Assembly (NCBI GenBank): GCA_900538905.1
Contig: UPZS01000032.1
Location: 1 to 25,631, forward strand
Reading direction: 5' to 3'
Length of the DNA stretch: 25,631 nt
DNA from: an uncultured Sutterella sp.
Lineage (GTDB): Bacteria > Pseudomonadota > Gammaproteobacteria > Burkholderiales > Burkholderiaceae_F
The notes beneath the pieces were generated by a model. It worked only from the letters and a program-made list of their open reading frames with translations. It was not told the DNA's origin and made no database searches. Every line of letters starts with the position of its first letter. Within the stretch, counting starts at the first letter, position 1. Below are positions 1 through 6,959 of the stretch, one piece after another. A program made the translations under genes and the position numbers.

Positions 1-42
1 TGTTTTCCGGGTAACTCGTACTTTTATCGGCTTTTTGGCCAC
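1..42 (-). CDS. Possible 5' end of a gene leaving the window (unidentified)
   Basis: Read on the minus strand, a GTG at 42-40 opens a 14-codon frame to the window edge (VAKKPIKVRVTRKT, first residue read as Met). A purine-rich GGGAAGAAGAG lies about 6 bases upstream and could serve as a ribosome binding site. The residues are basic and match no family I recognise. The position beside the DnaA-box cluster makes a replication gene such as dnaA conceivable, but nothing in the 14 residues shows this. It could also be a chance open frame. Confidence 0.3.
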   Translation of the reverse strand, partial: MAKKPIKVRVTRKT

Positions 43-60
43 AATGTTCTCTTCTTCCCT

Positions 61-460
61 TAAAAAATAGTGCAATCTTTACATTGCAAAAGATACATAA
101 CCTGTTGAAAACAAAAGATTTTTTATCCTTAGAATCGAAAAAAAAGAGTAGATAAACTTGTGGGATGACTAAAGGGAGGTTAGTCAGAGTTTCTTTTCTC
201 TTTTTTCTTAAAAAAATAAAAATATTTATGTAGAAATAGTCGTAAGTAGGGAGTGGAAAACTCTGTGAGTAAGTGAAAAATTCTTTTTAAAAACAACCAA
301 CTAGCATGTGCATAAAGTTATGGATAACGTTTTGAAGAGGGTGTGAATAAGTTGTGGATGAATGTGGAGAAAAATCACACCTCATGAAAACAGCGAAAAG
401 TTATCCACAAGACCATGGGTTGTTCTTTAGTTGTACACAAAGTTATCCACAGAGATGAGA
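61..460. other. oriC: Candidate chromosomal replication origin (oriC)
   Basis: This non-coding stretch has two parts. Positions 61-300 are extremely A/T-rich with long A and T runs and could be the DNA unwinding element. Positions 307-451 carry a cluster of DnaA boxes (listed separately). A 7-bp hairpin (166-172 with 180-186) sits inside the A/T-rich half. Spaced TAG triplets at 231-249 loosely resemble the DnaA-trio element that lies between an unwinding element and DnaA boxes, but this is weak. An A/T-rich block next to clustered TTATNCACA boxes in an intergenic region is the usual architecture of bacterial oriC. No replication gene is recognisable inside the window, so the call rests on the DNA pattern alone. 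Confidence 0.75.
307..451. promoter_or_regulatory. Cluster of DnaA boxes
   Basis: Four sites match TTATNCACA exactly: 307-315 and 342-350 on the minus strand, and 401-409 and 443-451 on the plus strand. The last two are the strong form TTATCCACA. A fifth site, TTGTACACA at 431-439, fits the relaxed consensus TTRTNCACA. One-mismatch sites lie at 320-328, 353-361 and 363-371 on the minus strand. The boxes switch orientation around position 380, with minus-oriented boxes on the left and plus-oriented boxes on the right. The rightmost boxes fall within 160 bases of the downstream regulator gene, so DnaA could also influence its promoter. Confidence 0.85.
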
Positions 461-602
461 GTAAAACATTCTGTATAAGCTGGACGTTATATTGATAACA
501 ACTGCGTCGAATCAGATAAAGCCTCTGTGCTAGGATTAGCGCGGTTTTTTTTGATCTCTGCCTTGAGCGCTCAATGCGCCGGATGCTTTTTTGCCTATTG
601 CC

Positions 603-1373
603 ATGTCCCAACACACGCTATTGCCCTGGTTTGCTCCGAGGCTTTCGCCGGGCATTTCAAGAGTGCTTACCAGCATCGGCCACAGGACGGTGTTGCAAAG
701 AGGCGATCAAATCGGAACATCAACTTTTTTCAGGCGCGTGGTTTTTGTCCAGAGCGGGTTGCTCGCCCAAGGTGTGATCAATCCTGGCACCAGTTCGCCC
801 TTCATGTTGACGCTTTCGGCCGCCCACAGTTTCGGTGTGCCGACTCGTGCGATCGATGCTCTGGACAACCTTCCTCGCCGCTATTGGGCGGTTTGCCGCT
901 GTGAAGTGCTGACAGTAGCACCGGAAATCTTTCTTCGCGTGATTGAAATTGATCCGAACTGGAATGAAGAACTCAACCGTTACGCTTTGCGACGTGCATT
1001 TTGTGAGCGATTAGGACTGATGGTCTGTCAAGCAGCTGCACCTGAGGAGCGTTTTGGTGTTTTTTTAACAGTTCTTCTTAAGGCTTGCGGTACTACAAAT
1101 ATCGAAGAGTTTCCGGCGAAAAGTTTTGTTAGATTATCGTGTGCGCCTTCGCGTCGCTTTATGGCAACGCTTTTGAATTGTCAGCTTGAGCAGATTGATA
1201 CAATTTTCCGGGACTGGATTCGTAACGGCGCTGTGAAAATCGTGGATCACAAACTGGCTGTCAGGGCTGATTTACTGCAGAAAAATGAAGCTTGGCTGAG
1301 GCCGTTTTTGAGAATGCAGCCTGATGTAGAGCAAACAAAACCGGCTCATCGGGCTTTCGACATTACGATTTGA
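603..1373 (+). CDS. Crp/Fnr-family transcriptional regulator
   Basis: This 256-residue protein has the two-part build of the Crp/Fnr family. The N-terminal region (about residues 10-100) contains a beta-roll-like sensor segment with the pattern RGDQIGTSTFFRRVVFVQSG. A long dimerisation helix follows, and then a C-terminal winged-helix DNA-binding domain (about 165-235) with a recognition-helix segment near SRRFMATLL. No FNR-type cysteine set and no clear cyclic-nucleotide phosphate cassette are visible, so the signal is unknown. A TTG at 591 is a possible alternative start. The ATG at 603 is preferred, although neither has a strong ribosome binding site. It lies immediately downstream of the oriC candidate. 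The call is a family assignment from overall pattern; the target genes are unknown. Confidence 0.7.
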   Translation: MSQHTLLPWFAPRLSPGISRVLTSIGHRTVLQRGDQIGTSTFFRRVVFVQSGLLAQGVINPGTSSPFMLTLSAAHSFGVPTRAIDALDNLPRRYWAVCRCEVLTVAPEIFLRVIEIDPNWNEELNRYALRRAFCERLGLMVCQAAAPEERFGVFLTVLLKACGTTNIEEFPAKSFVRLSCAPSRRFMATLLNCQLEQIDTIFRDWIRNGAVKIVDHKLAVRADLLQKNEAWLRPFLRMQPDVEQTKPAHRAFDITI

Positions 1374-1408
1374 CCCAATTAACAGAAGAAAATCGGAGAA
1401 AAGATATT

Positions 1409-2086
1409 ATGTTCAAGCGCACTCTTTGCATACTGTCGTGTGCGGCAGCGATGACGACAGCCATGGTCGGTTGCGCGCCTCTTGTGGTTGGTGGTGTGGC
1501 TGTGGCCACTGGTGCGACGGTGTCGACGATCAATGATCGTCGCTCTGCCGGGGCTATTGTCAATGACGGCGTAATCGAAAAACGTTTGAGCTATGAAATT
1601 ACGCAGGCTCTCAAAGAGCAGCTTGGTGACGAACCTGAAGGCCGCATCACGGTTACTGCCTACAACGGTAAAGTGCTTTTGACGGGTGAAATTGAAACGT
1701 TGAAAGCCAAGCGCATCGTGACGGAAACGGTGCAGAAGAGTTTGGACGTCCGCAGTGTAGTAAACGAATTGGCTGTTCAGCCGACCATCAGTTGGACGCA
1801 GCGAATGAGTGACTCCAAACTGGCTACAACGGTGCGTTCGCGTATGGTGATGGAAGACAATGTGTACCTCAGTCAGATGAAGGTGATTGTTGAACGAGGC
1901 ATTGTTTACATCATGGGTATCGTGACGCCGCAGGAAAATACGATTGCAATGAATGTGGCGGCTCGAACGAGCGGTGTCGCGCGTGTCATTTCAGTATGCG
2001 AAGTGATGTCTGCCGAGCGCATCATGGAGCGGCTCAAGAATATCAATCAAGAAAATAAGGCTGCTCAGCAAGAAGCTGCGCAATAA
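1409..2086 (+). CDS. dolP: BON-domain outer-membrane lipoprotein, DolP/YraP-like
   Basis: The protein is 225 residues long. It starts with a lipoprotein signal peptide (residues 1-21), ending in a lipobox-like AMVGC that would place the lipidated cysteine at residue 22. Two BON domains follow (about 55-120 and 135-205), each with the typical pattern of an amphipathic helix and a glycine-containing strand (NGKVLLTGEI and ERGIVYIMGIV). The C-terminal tail is Gln/Ala-rich. In enterobacteria DolP is an outer-membrane lipoprotein that binds anionic phospholipid and supports envelope integrity and BAM function; that role is inferred here. The start at 1409 is chosen because the signal peptide begins there and a GGAGAAAAG sequence lies upstream. 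An open frame reaches back to 1370, overlapping the regulator, but has no support. Confidence 0.85.
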   Translation: MFKRTLCILSCAAAMTTAMVGCAPLVVGGVAVATGATVSTINDRRSAGAIVNDGVIEKRLSYEITQALKEQLGDEPEGRITVTAYNGKVLLTGEIETLKAKRIVTETVQKSLDVRSVVNELAVQPTISWTQRMSDSKLATTVRSRMVMEDNVYLSQMKVIVERGIVYIMGIVTPQENTIAMNVAARTSGVARVISVCEVMSAERIMERLKNINQENKAAQQEAAQ

Positions 2087-2094
2087 GCATCGAG

Positions 2095-2115
2095 CGGTTC
2101 TTAATGAACCGTTTT
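2095..2115 (+). terminator. Rho-independent terminator after the BON lipoprotein
   Basis: CGGTTC (2095-2100) pairs with GAACCG (2106-2111) around a five-base loop, followed by TTTT. It starts 8 bases after the stop codon of the BON lipoprotein gene. Confidence 0.65.
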
Positions 2116-2124
2116 ATGAAGATA

Positions 2125-2169
2125 AAAGCGCCTGTCCGGGCACCGGAAACTACAGGCGCTTTATTTTTT
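2125..2169. terminator. Bidirectional terminator between dolP-like and lipA genes
   Basis: AAAGCGCCTGT (2125-2135) pairs perfectly with ACAGGCGCTTT (2152-2162), an 11-bp stem. The loop itself holds CCGG...CCGG. A T-rich tract follows on the plus strand (2161-2170). The A run at the left foot gives only a short U tract on the minus strand. It lies between two convergent genes and probably ends both transcripts, with the plus direction stronger. Confidence 0.8.
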
Positions 2170-2190
2170 TAGCCTCCTCAAAATGGCGCG

Positions 2191-3123
2191 CTATCGTGTT
2201 TTTAGGCTGTCATCCGAGGCATGGTAGCTCGAACGTACAAAAACACCCGCATGAACCGATTTAAAGCCCATCTCGAGGGCACGATGGTGCCAAAGCTCGA
2301 AATCCTGAGGGCTGACATACCGTCGTACGGGAAGATGTGCCTTGGAGGGAGCCAGATATTGTCCAATCGTGACCCGATCGACCTTATGGCAGCGTAGATC
2401 ACCCAGTACCTCCATGACCTCTTCGTCGGTCTCACCCAATCCGAGCATAAGTCCACTTTTGGTAGGGATATGCGGGTTTTGTTCGGCAAAAGATCGAAGC
2501 AGTGACAGAGACCCTTCATACGAAGCGCCGGGGCGGGCTACACGATACAGACGCGGTACCGTTTCGATGTTGTGATTGAAGACATCTGGCGGCGTTTCCG
2601 AAAGAATCTGCAGGGCAATAGCCTCCTTTTTTTTGAAGTCGGGCACCAAAATTTCAACTTTAATGCCTTCGACAGCTTTTCTTAACTCTGAAATCACAGC
2701 AGCAAAGTGCTTTGCACCACCATCCTTCAGATCGTCTCGATCGGGACTCGTGATAACGGCGTAGCGAAGTTTGAGCGCTTTGACGGCCTGAGCGAGACGA
2801 TAGGGTTCGTCGTCGTCGGGAGACTTTGGGGTACCGTGCGCCAGGTCACAAAAAGCGCAACGGCGTGTGCAGAGTTCCCCGAGAATCAAAAAGGCAGCTG
2901 TGCCTTGCGAAAAGCATTCGGCCCGATTGGGGCAGGCGGCTTCTCGGCAGACGGTGGAAAGAGAATACAAAGACAGAACGTTGCGAATGGGATCTTCAGC
3001 GCCGCCAGCTACGGAAGCCCTAACTTTGAGCCAAGCGGGTTTGGGCAGCGGTTGAACGCAGTCGGAAGCTGCTTGACGCGAAATCTTCAATATCTTTTTA
3101 AAACTGCGTCCTGAAGTTGACAC
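2191..3123 (-). CDS. lipA: Lipoyl synthase (radical SAM)
   Basis: LipA inserts two sulfurs into octanoyl groups on E2 and GcvH proteins to form lipoyl groups, using S-adenosylmethionine and two 4Fe-4S clusters. All ligands are visible. The auxiliary-cluster motif CREAACPNRAEC has cysteines at residues 59, 64 and 70. The radical-SAM motif CTRRCAFC has cysteines at 85, 89 and 92. The family's C-terminal RSSY (about 297-300) supplies the serine ligand. The length of 310 residues is normal. A TTG at 3153 would add ten residues. The GTG at 3123 is preferred because GAGG lies five bases upstream and the menA stop (3131-3133) sits just before it. It is the last gene of the operon, downstream of menA. 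Confidence 0.95.
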   Translation of the reverse strand: MSTSGRSFKKILKISRQAASDCVQPLPKPAWLKVRASVAGGAEDPIRNVLSLYSLSTVCREAACPNRAECFSQGTAAFLILGELCTRRCAFCDLAHGTPKSPDDDEPYRLAQAVKALKLRYAVITSPDRDDLKDGGAKHFAAVISELRKAVEGIKVEILVPDFKKKEAIALQILSETPPDVFNHNIETVPRLYRVARPGASYEGSLSLLRSFAEQNPHIPTKSGLMLGLGETDEEVMEVLGDLRCHKVDRVTIGQYLAPSKAHLPVRRYVSPQDFELWHHRALEMGFKSVHAGVFVRSSYHASDDSLKTR

Positions 3124-3130
3124 GTTTACC

Positions 3131-4066
3131 TCAAAGAAGAACAACGCTGACAATGCCGCCGACTGTTAGACAAAGGGAAAAAAGAAGTTCGAGTTTGACA
3201 GTGCCGAACATAACGGCGTTCAGATCATTGCCTTCGCGGCGAGGCAGTTCGTCGACCAATTTCAAAGTTCGGGGCAGCGCAAGCAGGCACAAGGATAAAC
3301 CGAAGACCGACGGGTTGTAGACGATGGCAACAGCCACCATCAGATACGGAGCGTAGAGAAGTGAGCAGTAGACACCAACCATTGCCTGACGCCCTAGTAT
3401 AACGGCAAGTGTGCGACGTCCAACTTCGGCGTCATGCTCCGTGTCGCGATAGTTGTTGACGGCTAGAACAGCAGAGGCAATAAAGCCGAGTGCAGAACCA
3501 GCCAGCAAAGCTTCTATTTGCCAGACTCCGGTTTGCAGATAAGCTGTGCCGGCTACGGCGATCGGACCAAAGAAGATGAAGACGACGAATTCGCCCCACG
3601 GTGTGTAGGCAATGGGCTTGGGGCCGCCCATATAAGCATAGGCAGCCACGACTGAAGCCACCGAAATGGCTAGCATGACCCATCCGCCGACGTAAATGAG
3701 AAAAAACGTATCGAGGGCCACTATGCCGATAAGGATTTTGATCATGCGTTCGACCTGCGCGACGGTAAGCCACCCGTTGGCGGTGGATCGCGGCAGTCCT
3801 TTGCGCGACTTACGCTCGGCTTTTCGTTTGGTGTAGCCGGCATCATTTTCCATGTTGCTGATGGCTTGCATCAAAAGTGACAGCGCTAATGTGGCAAACG
3901 CCACTATAAGGTCAAACGTGTGCGTGACGGCAGAGCTCACTGATAAGCCGACGATAACGGGTGCAGCGGCAATGCCCAGGGTTTTGGGGCGAAAACTTGC
4001 GCACCAAGCAGCAAAACTTCCGGGTTTGACACCTGGTACCGGCTCTATGTTTTCTTCTTCAATCAT
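3131..4066 (-). CDS. menA: 1,4-dihydroxy-2-naphthoate polyprenyltransferase (MenA)
   Basis: This integral membrane prenyltransferase of the UbiA superfamily would attach the polyprenyl tail to 1,4-dihydroxy-2-naphthoate in menaquinone synthesis. The first Asp-rich motif is seen in NMENDAGYTKRKAERKSRKG, and the second in NNYRDTEHDAEVGRRTLAV, which is the MenA-type form rather than the UbiA form. About eight or nine hydrophobic segments are visible. The start is uncertain. The ATG at 4066 gives an 8-base overlap with lipB and 311 residues. A GTG at 4099 has a better AAAGG ribosome binding site and would add 11 residues. It lies between lipB and lipA, which is an unusual place for menA. It implies a menaquinone-type respiratory chain; the other men genes are not in the window. 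Confidence 0.88.
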   Translation of the reverse strand: MIEEENIEPVPGVKPGSFAAWCASFRPKTLGIAAAPVIVGLSVSSAVTHTFDLIVAFATLALSLLMQAISNMENDAGYTKRKAERKSRKGLPRSTANGWLTVAQVERMIKILIGIVALDTFFLIYVGGWVMLAISVASVVAAYAYMGGPKPIAYTPWGEFVVFIFFGPIAVAGTAYLQTGVWQIEALLAGSALGFIASAVLAVNNYRDTEHDAEVGRRTLAVILGRQAMVGVYCSLLYAPYLMVAVAIVYNPSVFGLSLCLLALPRTLKLVDELPRREGNDLNAVMFGTVKLELLFSLCLTVGGIVSVVLL

Positions 4067-4727
4067 TGTTTGATTCAATGTAAATGCCAGTGAGTGCACG
4101 GAGCAACCTTTGTCGGTACTCGCACTTGACCGTTTCTAAGTCACATACGGCGCCCAGTGATGTCATATCGGTGACGCGCAGTCCCGAGTAGCCACATGGC
4201 GAAATACGCCGGAAACCAGCTAAATCGGTGTGTACATTGAGTGCAATACCGTGAAGCGTACAGCCGCGGCTGACATGAATGCCGATGGAGGCGATTTTAG
4301 CGATTCCGCTGAATTTCCCCATGCCTCCCGGCATCGGAACATAGACACCCGGTGCATCCTGATGGCGAATCGATTCAATGCCGAAATCCGACAGCGTGTC
4401 AATGATTGTGTCAAGCAAGAGCGACACATAGGTCTTGACGAACAAATGTCGACGTCTCAGATTAAGTAGCGGATAGACCACGATTTGACCGGGGGCATGA
4501 TAGGTGATATCGCCGCCTCGTTCGACCGGTATCAGAGGAATGTCACCGATGCGACCGCTGCGCTGCGAGGCGTCGCGGCCGGCCGTATAGACGGGCGGAT
4601 GCTCGACAAACCAAATTTCGTCGGACGTTTCGTCTGTGCGCGTCTGTGTAAACACACGCATAGCTTCGCAGACCGGCCCATACGGGGCCAGCCCCAAGTC
4701 ACGAACAATGGGTCCGCAAAAGCTCAC
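4059..4727 (-). CDS. lipB: Octanoyl-(ACP):protein N-octanoyltransferase
   Basis: LipB moves octanoate from acyl carrier protein to the lipoyl domains, the step before LipA. The 222-residue protein has the family signature RGGDITYHAPGQ (residues 70-81, with Ala where Gly is usual). The conserved lysine is in AKIASIGI (Lys144) and the catalytic cysteine in ISPCGYSG (Cys178). The segment CTLHGIALNVHTDL is also typical. The start codon overlaps the stop of the upstream ybeD gene by four bases (ATGA), which indicates translational coupling. The stop overlaps menA. Confidence 0.95.
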   Translation of the reverse strand: MSFCGPIVRDLGLAPYGPVCEAMRVFTQTRTDETSDEIWFVEHPPVYTAGRDASQRSGRIGDIPLIPVERGGDITYHAPGQIVVYPLLNLRRRHLFVKTYVSLLLDTIIDTLSDFGIESIRHQDAPGVYVPMPGGMGKFSGIAKIASIGIHVSRGCTLHGIALNVHTDLAGFRRISPCGYSGLRVTDMTSLGAVCDLETVKCEYRQRLLRALTGIYIESNND

Positions 4728-5011
4728 AATACGATTTTGACAAGCGGATGCGATGTCAGCATCATGTAGATACTGTCGAGTTGCGCGCGGCTGGTGGCAT
4801 GCACCGTGACGGTGAGAGCAGTGTATTTGCCGCCGTTCGACTTGCGCTCATTGATGGTTTGCGGATCAAAGTCGGGTACCAATTCTCGCACAGCCGCACC
4901 GATTGTCTCGGCAAAGTGCGGTATGGAAGCACCCATCACTTTGATGGGAAAGTCGCAGGGAAATTCAAGCAATGAATCCTGCTGTTCTACGAGAGTTTGT
5001 TTATCAATCAT
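4724..5011 (-). CDS. ybeD: DUF493 / YbeD-family protein
   Basis: A 95-residue protein with the layout of the YbeD (DUF493) family: a short helical N terminus, then FPCDFPIKVMG, and a ferredoxin-like ACT-type fold ending in SHPLVKIVL. In E. coli ybeD lies between dacA and lipB, exactly as here. The function is not established; the family's fold resembles regulatory ACT domains. It starts 12 bases after the dacA-like gene and overlaps lipB by four bases, so it is firmly part of the operon. Confidence 0.9.
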   Translation of the reverse strand: MIDKQTLVEQQDSLLEFPCDFPIKVMGASIPHFAETIGAAVRELVPDFDPQTINERKSNGGKYTALTVTVHATSRAQLDSIYMMLTSHPLVKIVL

Positions 5012-5023
5012 TGGCTCAAAAAA

Positions 5024-6271
5024 TTAAGGTTGAGTCTTTATGTCGCTCTCTTCAGCTCGAGGTTCGACGACAACCGGATGACTTTGATTGTCGGCGGGTT
5101 TCATGCGCAGTCGAACGGAGTCGACAAAGCGACTTAAAAAACTGCCGGGTCCGACGTCATGCATGGCGACCAAATCAAAGTCGTCTATGTGTTTATTTTG
5201 AAAATACACGCGTAATTTGCCGATCACTTCACCAGTTCTGACCGGTGCGACAGCTGGAGCCATGTACTCAAATTGTGTCGAAAAGCCGCCCATGCCGCGT
5301 GAGACGATGTCCTGACGCGGTACCGTCACCCAAATTGCGTCGGCGCTGCCCACTTCAAGTTTTTCTCGATTGCCAGTAAGAATGTCAATTTTTGTGACGA
5401 GCGTGTTAGCCGGAAAAAGACGCAGCGTTTCGTACTCGAGCCGCCCATGTCGCAACAGCGTTTGAACGTCTGCCGTTGTGAGATCTGATGTCTGGCCGCC
5501 AAGCAAGACGGCGATGACATCGCGAGGCATTACGTTTTTATTTCTGTCGCGGTGCCAGCTACCAACGACGGACGTATTGTTAGCGTTACTCATGACGCCG
5601 TCAATGCCTGAACCTCGCCAAAGCAGCAGATTGCGGTTTCGAAGGCTATGTGTTGTAAAGACGAATTCTTTCTCGGAAAACCATTTGTAGGCCTGAGGAA
5701 AACGCTTTTTAATCTCCATCGTAAGACGCGCGATGTCATGCGCGCTCATGCGGTTGTTGGCGTGATCAACAGGAGAGACAAAACGACTGTGCATTAAGCC
5801 GAGTTTTTGAGCCGTTTCGTTCATGCGGGTGGCAAATGCGTCAGCCTCTTTATCAAAGTGCGAAGCAACGGCAAGTACTGCGTCTTCAGCGCCCGTGACG
5901 GCGATGCTATGCAAGAGCGTTTTTAGGGAATGAGGTTCTCCAGGAACTAAATAAAGTCGACGCGAGGAGCTCGAACGCAGTGCATCGGCGGATGAAATGG
6001 TGACGGAGGCGTTAAGTGCTTTTTTATCTCCCGCGGTTGCATCCAGCGCCGTATAGATCACCATCAAGTGAACCAATTCACCGGGCGAAAGCGCTTTATC
6101 CTTATCGTGCGCGCCCATGACAAATCCGCTGATGCCGTCCACGAGCACCCAAGCATCAGGAGAAGACGTCATCACGGGCTCTTTGCCGGTGGCAGCATGA
6201 ACCTCGGGTGAGATGGTGCAAAGACTGAAAAAGCCGACTAGAGCAATGAAAAAATTGCAGAAAATTCGCAT
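5024..6271 (-). CDS. DacA/PBP5-like protein lacking all catalytic motifs
   Basis: The 415-residue product aligns by eye along its whole length with D-alanyl-D-alanine carboxypeptidases of the PBP5/6 type. It has a signal peptide (residues 1-26, EVHA end), the transpeptidase-like domain, the beta-rich C-terminal domain (about 285-375), and a terminal amphipathic segment (FLSRFVDSVRLRMK). The enzyme motifs are gone. The S-L-T-K position reads E65-L-V-H68. The S-G-N position reads T126-G-A128. The K-T-G position reads M227-S-N229. The reading frame is intact and the flanking family landmarks are kept, for example KEFVF and RNRNLLLW. It is the first gene of the ybeD-lipB-menA-lipA operon, the same position dacA has in E. 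coli. I infer a non-catalytic envelope protein that may bind peptidoglycan or act as a scaffold. A misread sequence is unlikely to alter all three motifs. Confidence 0.85.
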   Translation of the reverse strand: MRIFCNFFIALVGFFSLCTISPEVHAATGKEPVMTSSPDAWVLVDGISGFVMGAHDKDKALSPGELVHLMVIYTALDATAGDKKALNASVTISSADALRSSSSRRLYLVPGEPHSLKTLLHSIAVTGAEDAVLAVASHFDKEADAFATRMNETAQKLGLMHSRFVSPVDHANNRMSAHDIARLTMEIKKRFPQAYKWFSEKEFVFTTHSLRNRNLLLWRGSGIDGVMSNANNTSVVGSWHRDRNKNVMPRDVIAVLLGGQTSDLTTADVQTLLRHGRLEYETLRLFPANTLVTKIDILTGNREKLEVGSADAIWVTVPRQDIVSRGMGGFSTQFEYMAPAVAPVRTGEVIGKLRVYFQNKHIDDFDLVAMHDVGPGSFLSRFVDSVRLRMKPADNQSHPVVVEPRAEESDIKTQP

Positions 6272-6295
6272 GCGACGATTTTAGCGGCTAAGCCT

Positions 6296-6925
6296 TCAGA
6301 GTAAAGCAACGAATTGTGAGAAAACGCGGCTCAATTGCGGCAATTTCTTGGCGAAGACGTGATTGGTGGCAGGAATGACGTCTACCGTCAGATTGTTGAG
6401 ATTGGCCCAGGAAAGAACCGTGCTAAGCGGCGCTAATTCATCGTTTTGCGCGTGTACGACGAAAGCGGGACAGCCGGGATGGACAATGTCGAACTTATGA
6501 ACGGCCGGTCCTGCGTAAATCATGGCAGCGGGCTTGCGAACTTGTGCGGCCAAACTCATCACGTAGGTGCCAAACGAAAAACCGCCAAACACTGCGCGGC
6601 CTCCGACGGGAAGTGCTTCAGCAACTTCACGCATCTCAAAAACGGCATCAATGACGCGCAAAAAGTCTGCGGCTTCACCGGGGCCTGCATTGTATTCACC
6701 TTCGCTGCGGCCGGCACCACGGCAATTGGGGCGTACGACGAGCCAGCCGCCCGAAACCAGTGCTTTGGCCATGGTGGTGATGACTTTGTGATCCTTGCTG
6801 CCGCCTTGCGTTGTGATCGGGTGAGCCAAAAAAGCGATGCCTTGGGTGCAGACATCGGGAAAATCAATGTCAAGCTCGATTAGACCGGCTTCGCCGGCGG
6901 TTTGTGTAGTATGCGTTCTGGTCAT
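6296..6925 (-). CDS. Alpha/beta hydrolase
   Basis: The protein is 209 residues and has the alpha/beta-hydrolase elements in order. The oxyanion-hole strand region is FLAHPITTQGG. Next comes RPNCRGAGRSEGEY, typical of the small COG2945-type hydrolases. The nucleophile elbow is GGFSFG, with the serine near residue 115. The acid is probably in HAQNDELAPL, and the histidine in ATNHVFAKKL. The substrate is unknown. A TTG three codons upstream (6934) is possible, but the ATG at 6925 is preferred. The gene is divergent from birA with only 34 bases between start codons, so at least one promoter must lie inside the neighbouring gene. It stops 24 bases before the dacA-like start and may belong to the same transcript. 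Confidence 0.85.
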   Translation of the reverse strand: MTRTHTTQTAGEAGLIELDIDFPDVCTQGIAFLAHPITTQGGSKDHKVITTMAKALVSGGWLVVRPNCRGAGRSEGEYNAGPGEAADFLRVIDAVFEMREVAEALPVGGRAVFGGFSFGTYVMSLAAQVRKPAAMIYAGPAVHKFDIVHPGCPAFVVHAQNDELAPLSTVLSWANLNNLTVDVIPATNHVFAKKLPQLSRVFSQFVALL

Positions 6926-6959
6926 TTCTTTCAAGGCAGTTCAATTTCTGATCTGAACC

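Noticed and set aside
166..186. TGACTAA/TTAGTCA hairpin as a terminator
   Set aside because: The stem is short and A/T-rich and no gene ends just upstream on the plus strand. It was kept only as part of the origin candidate.
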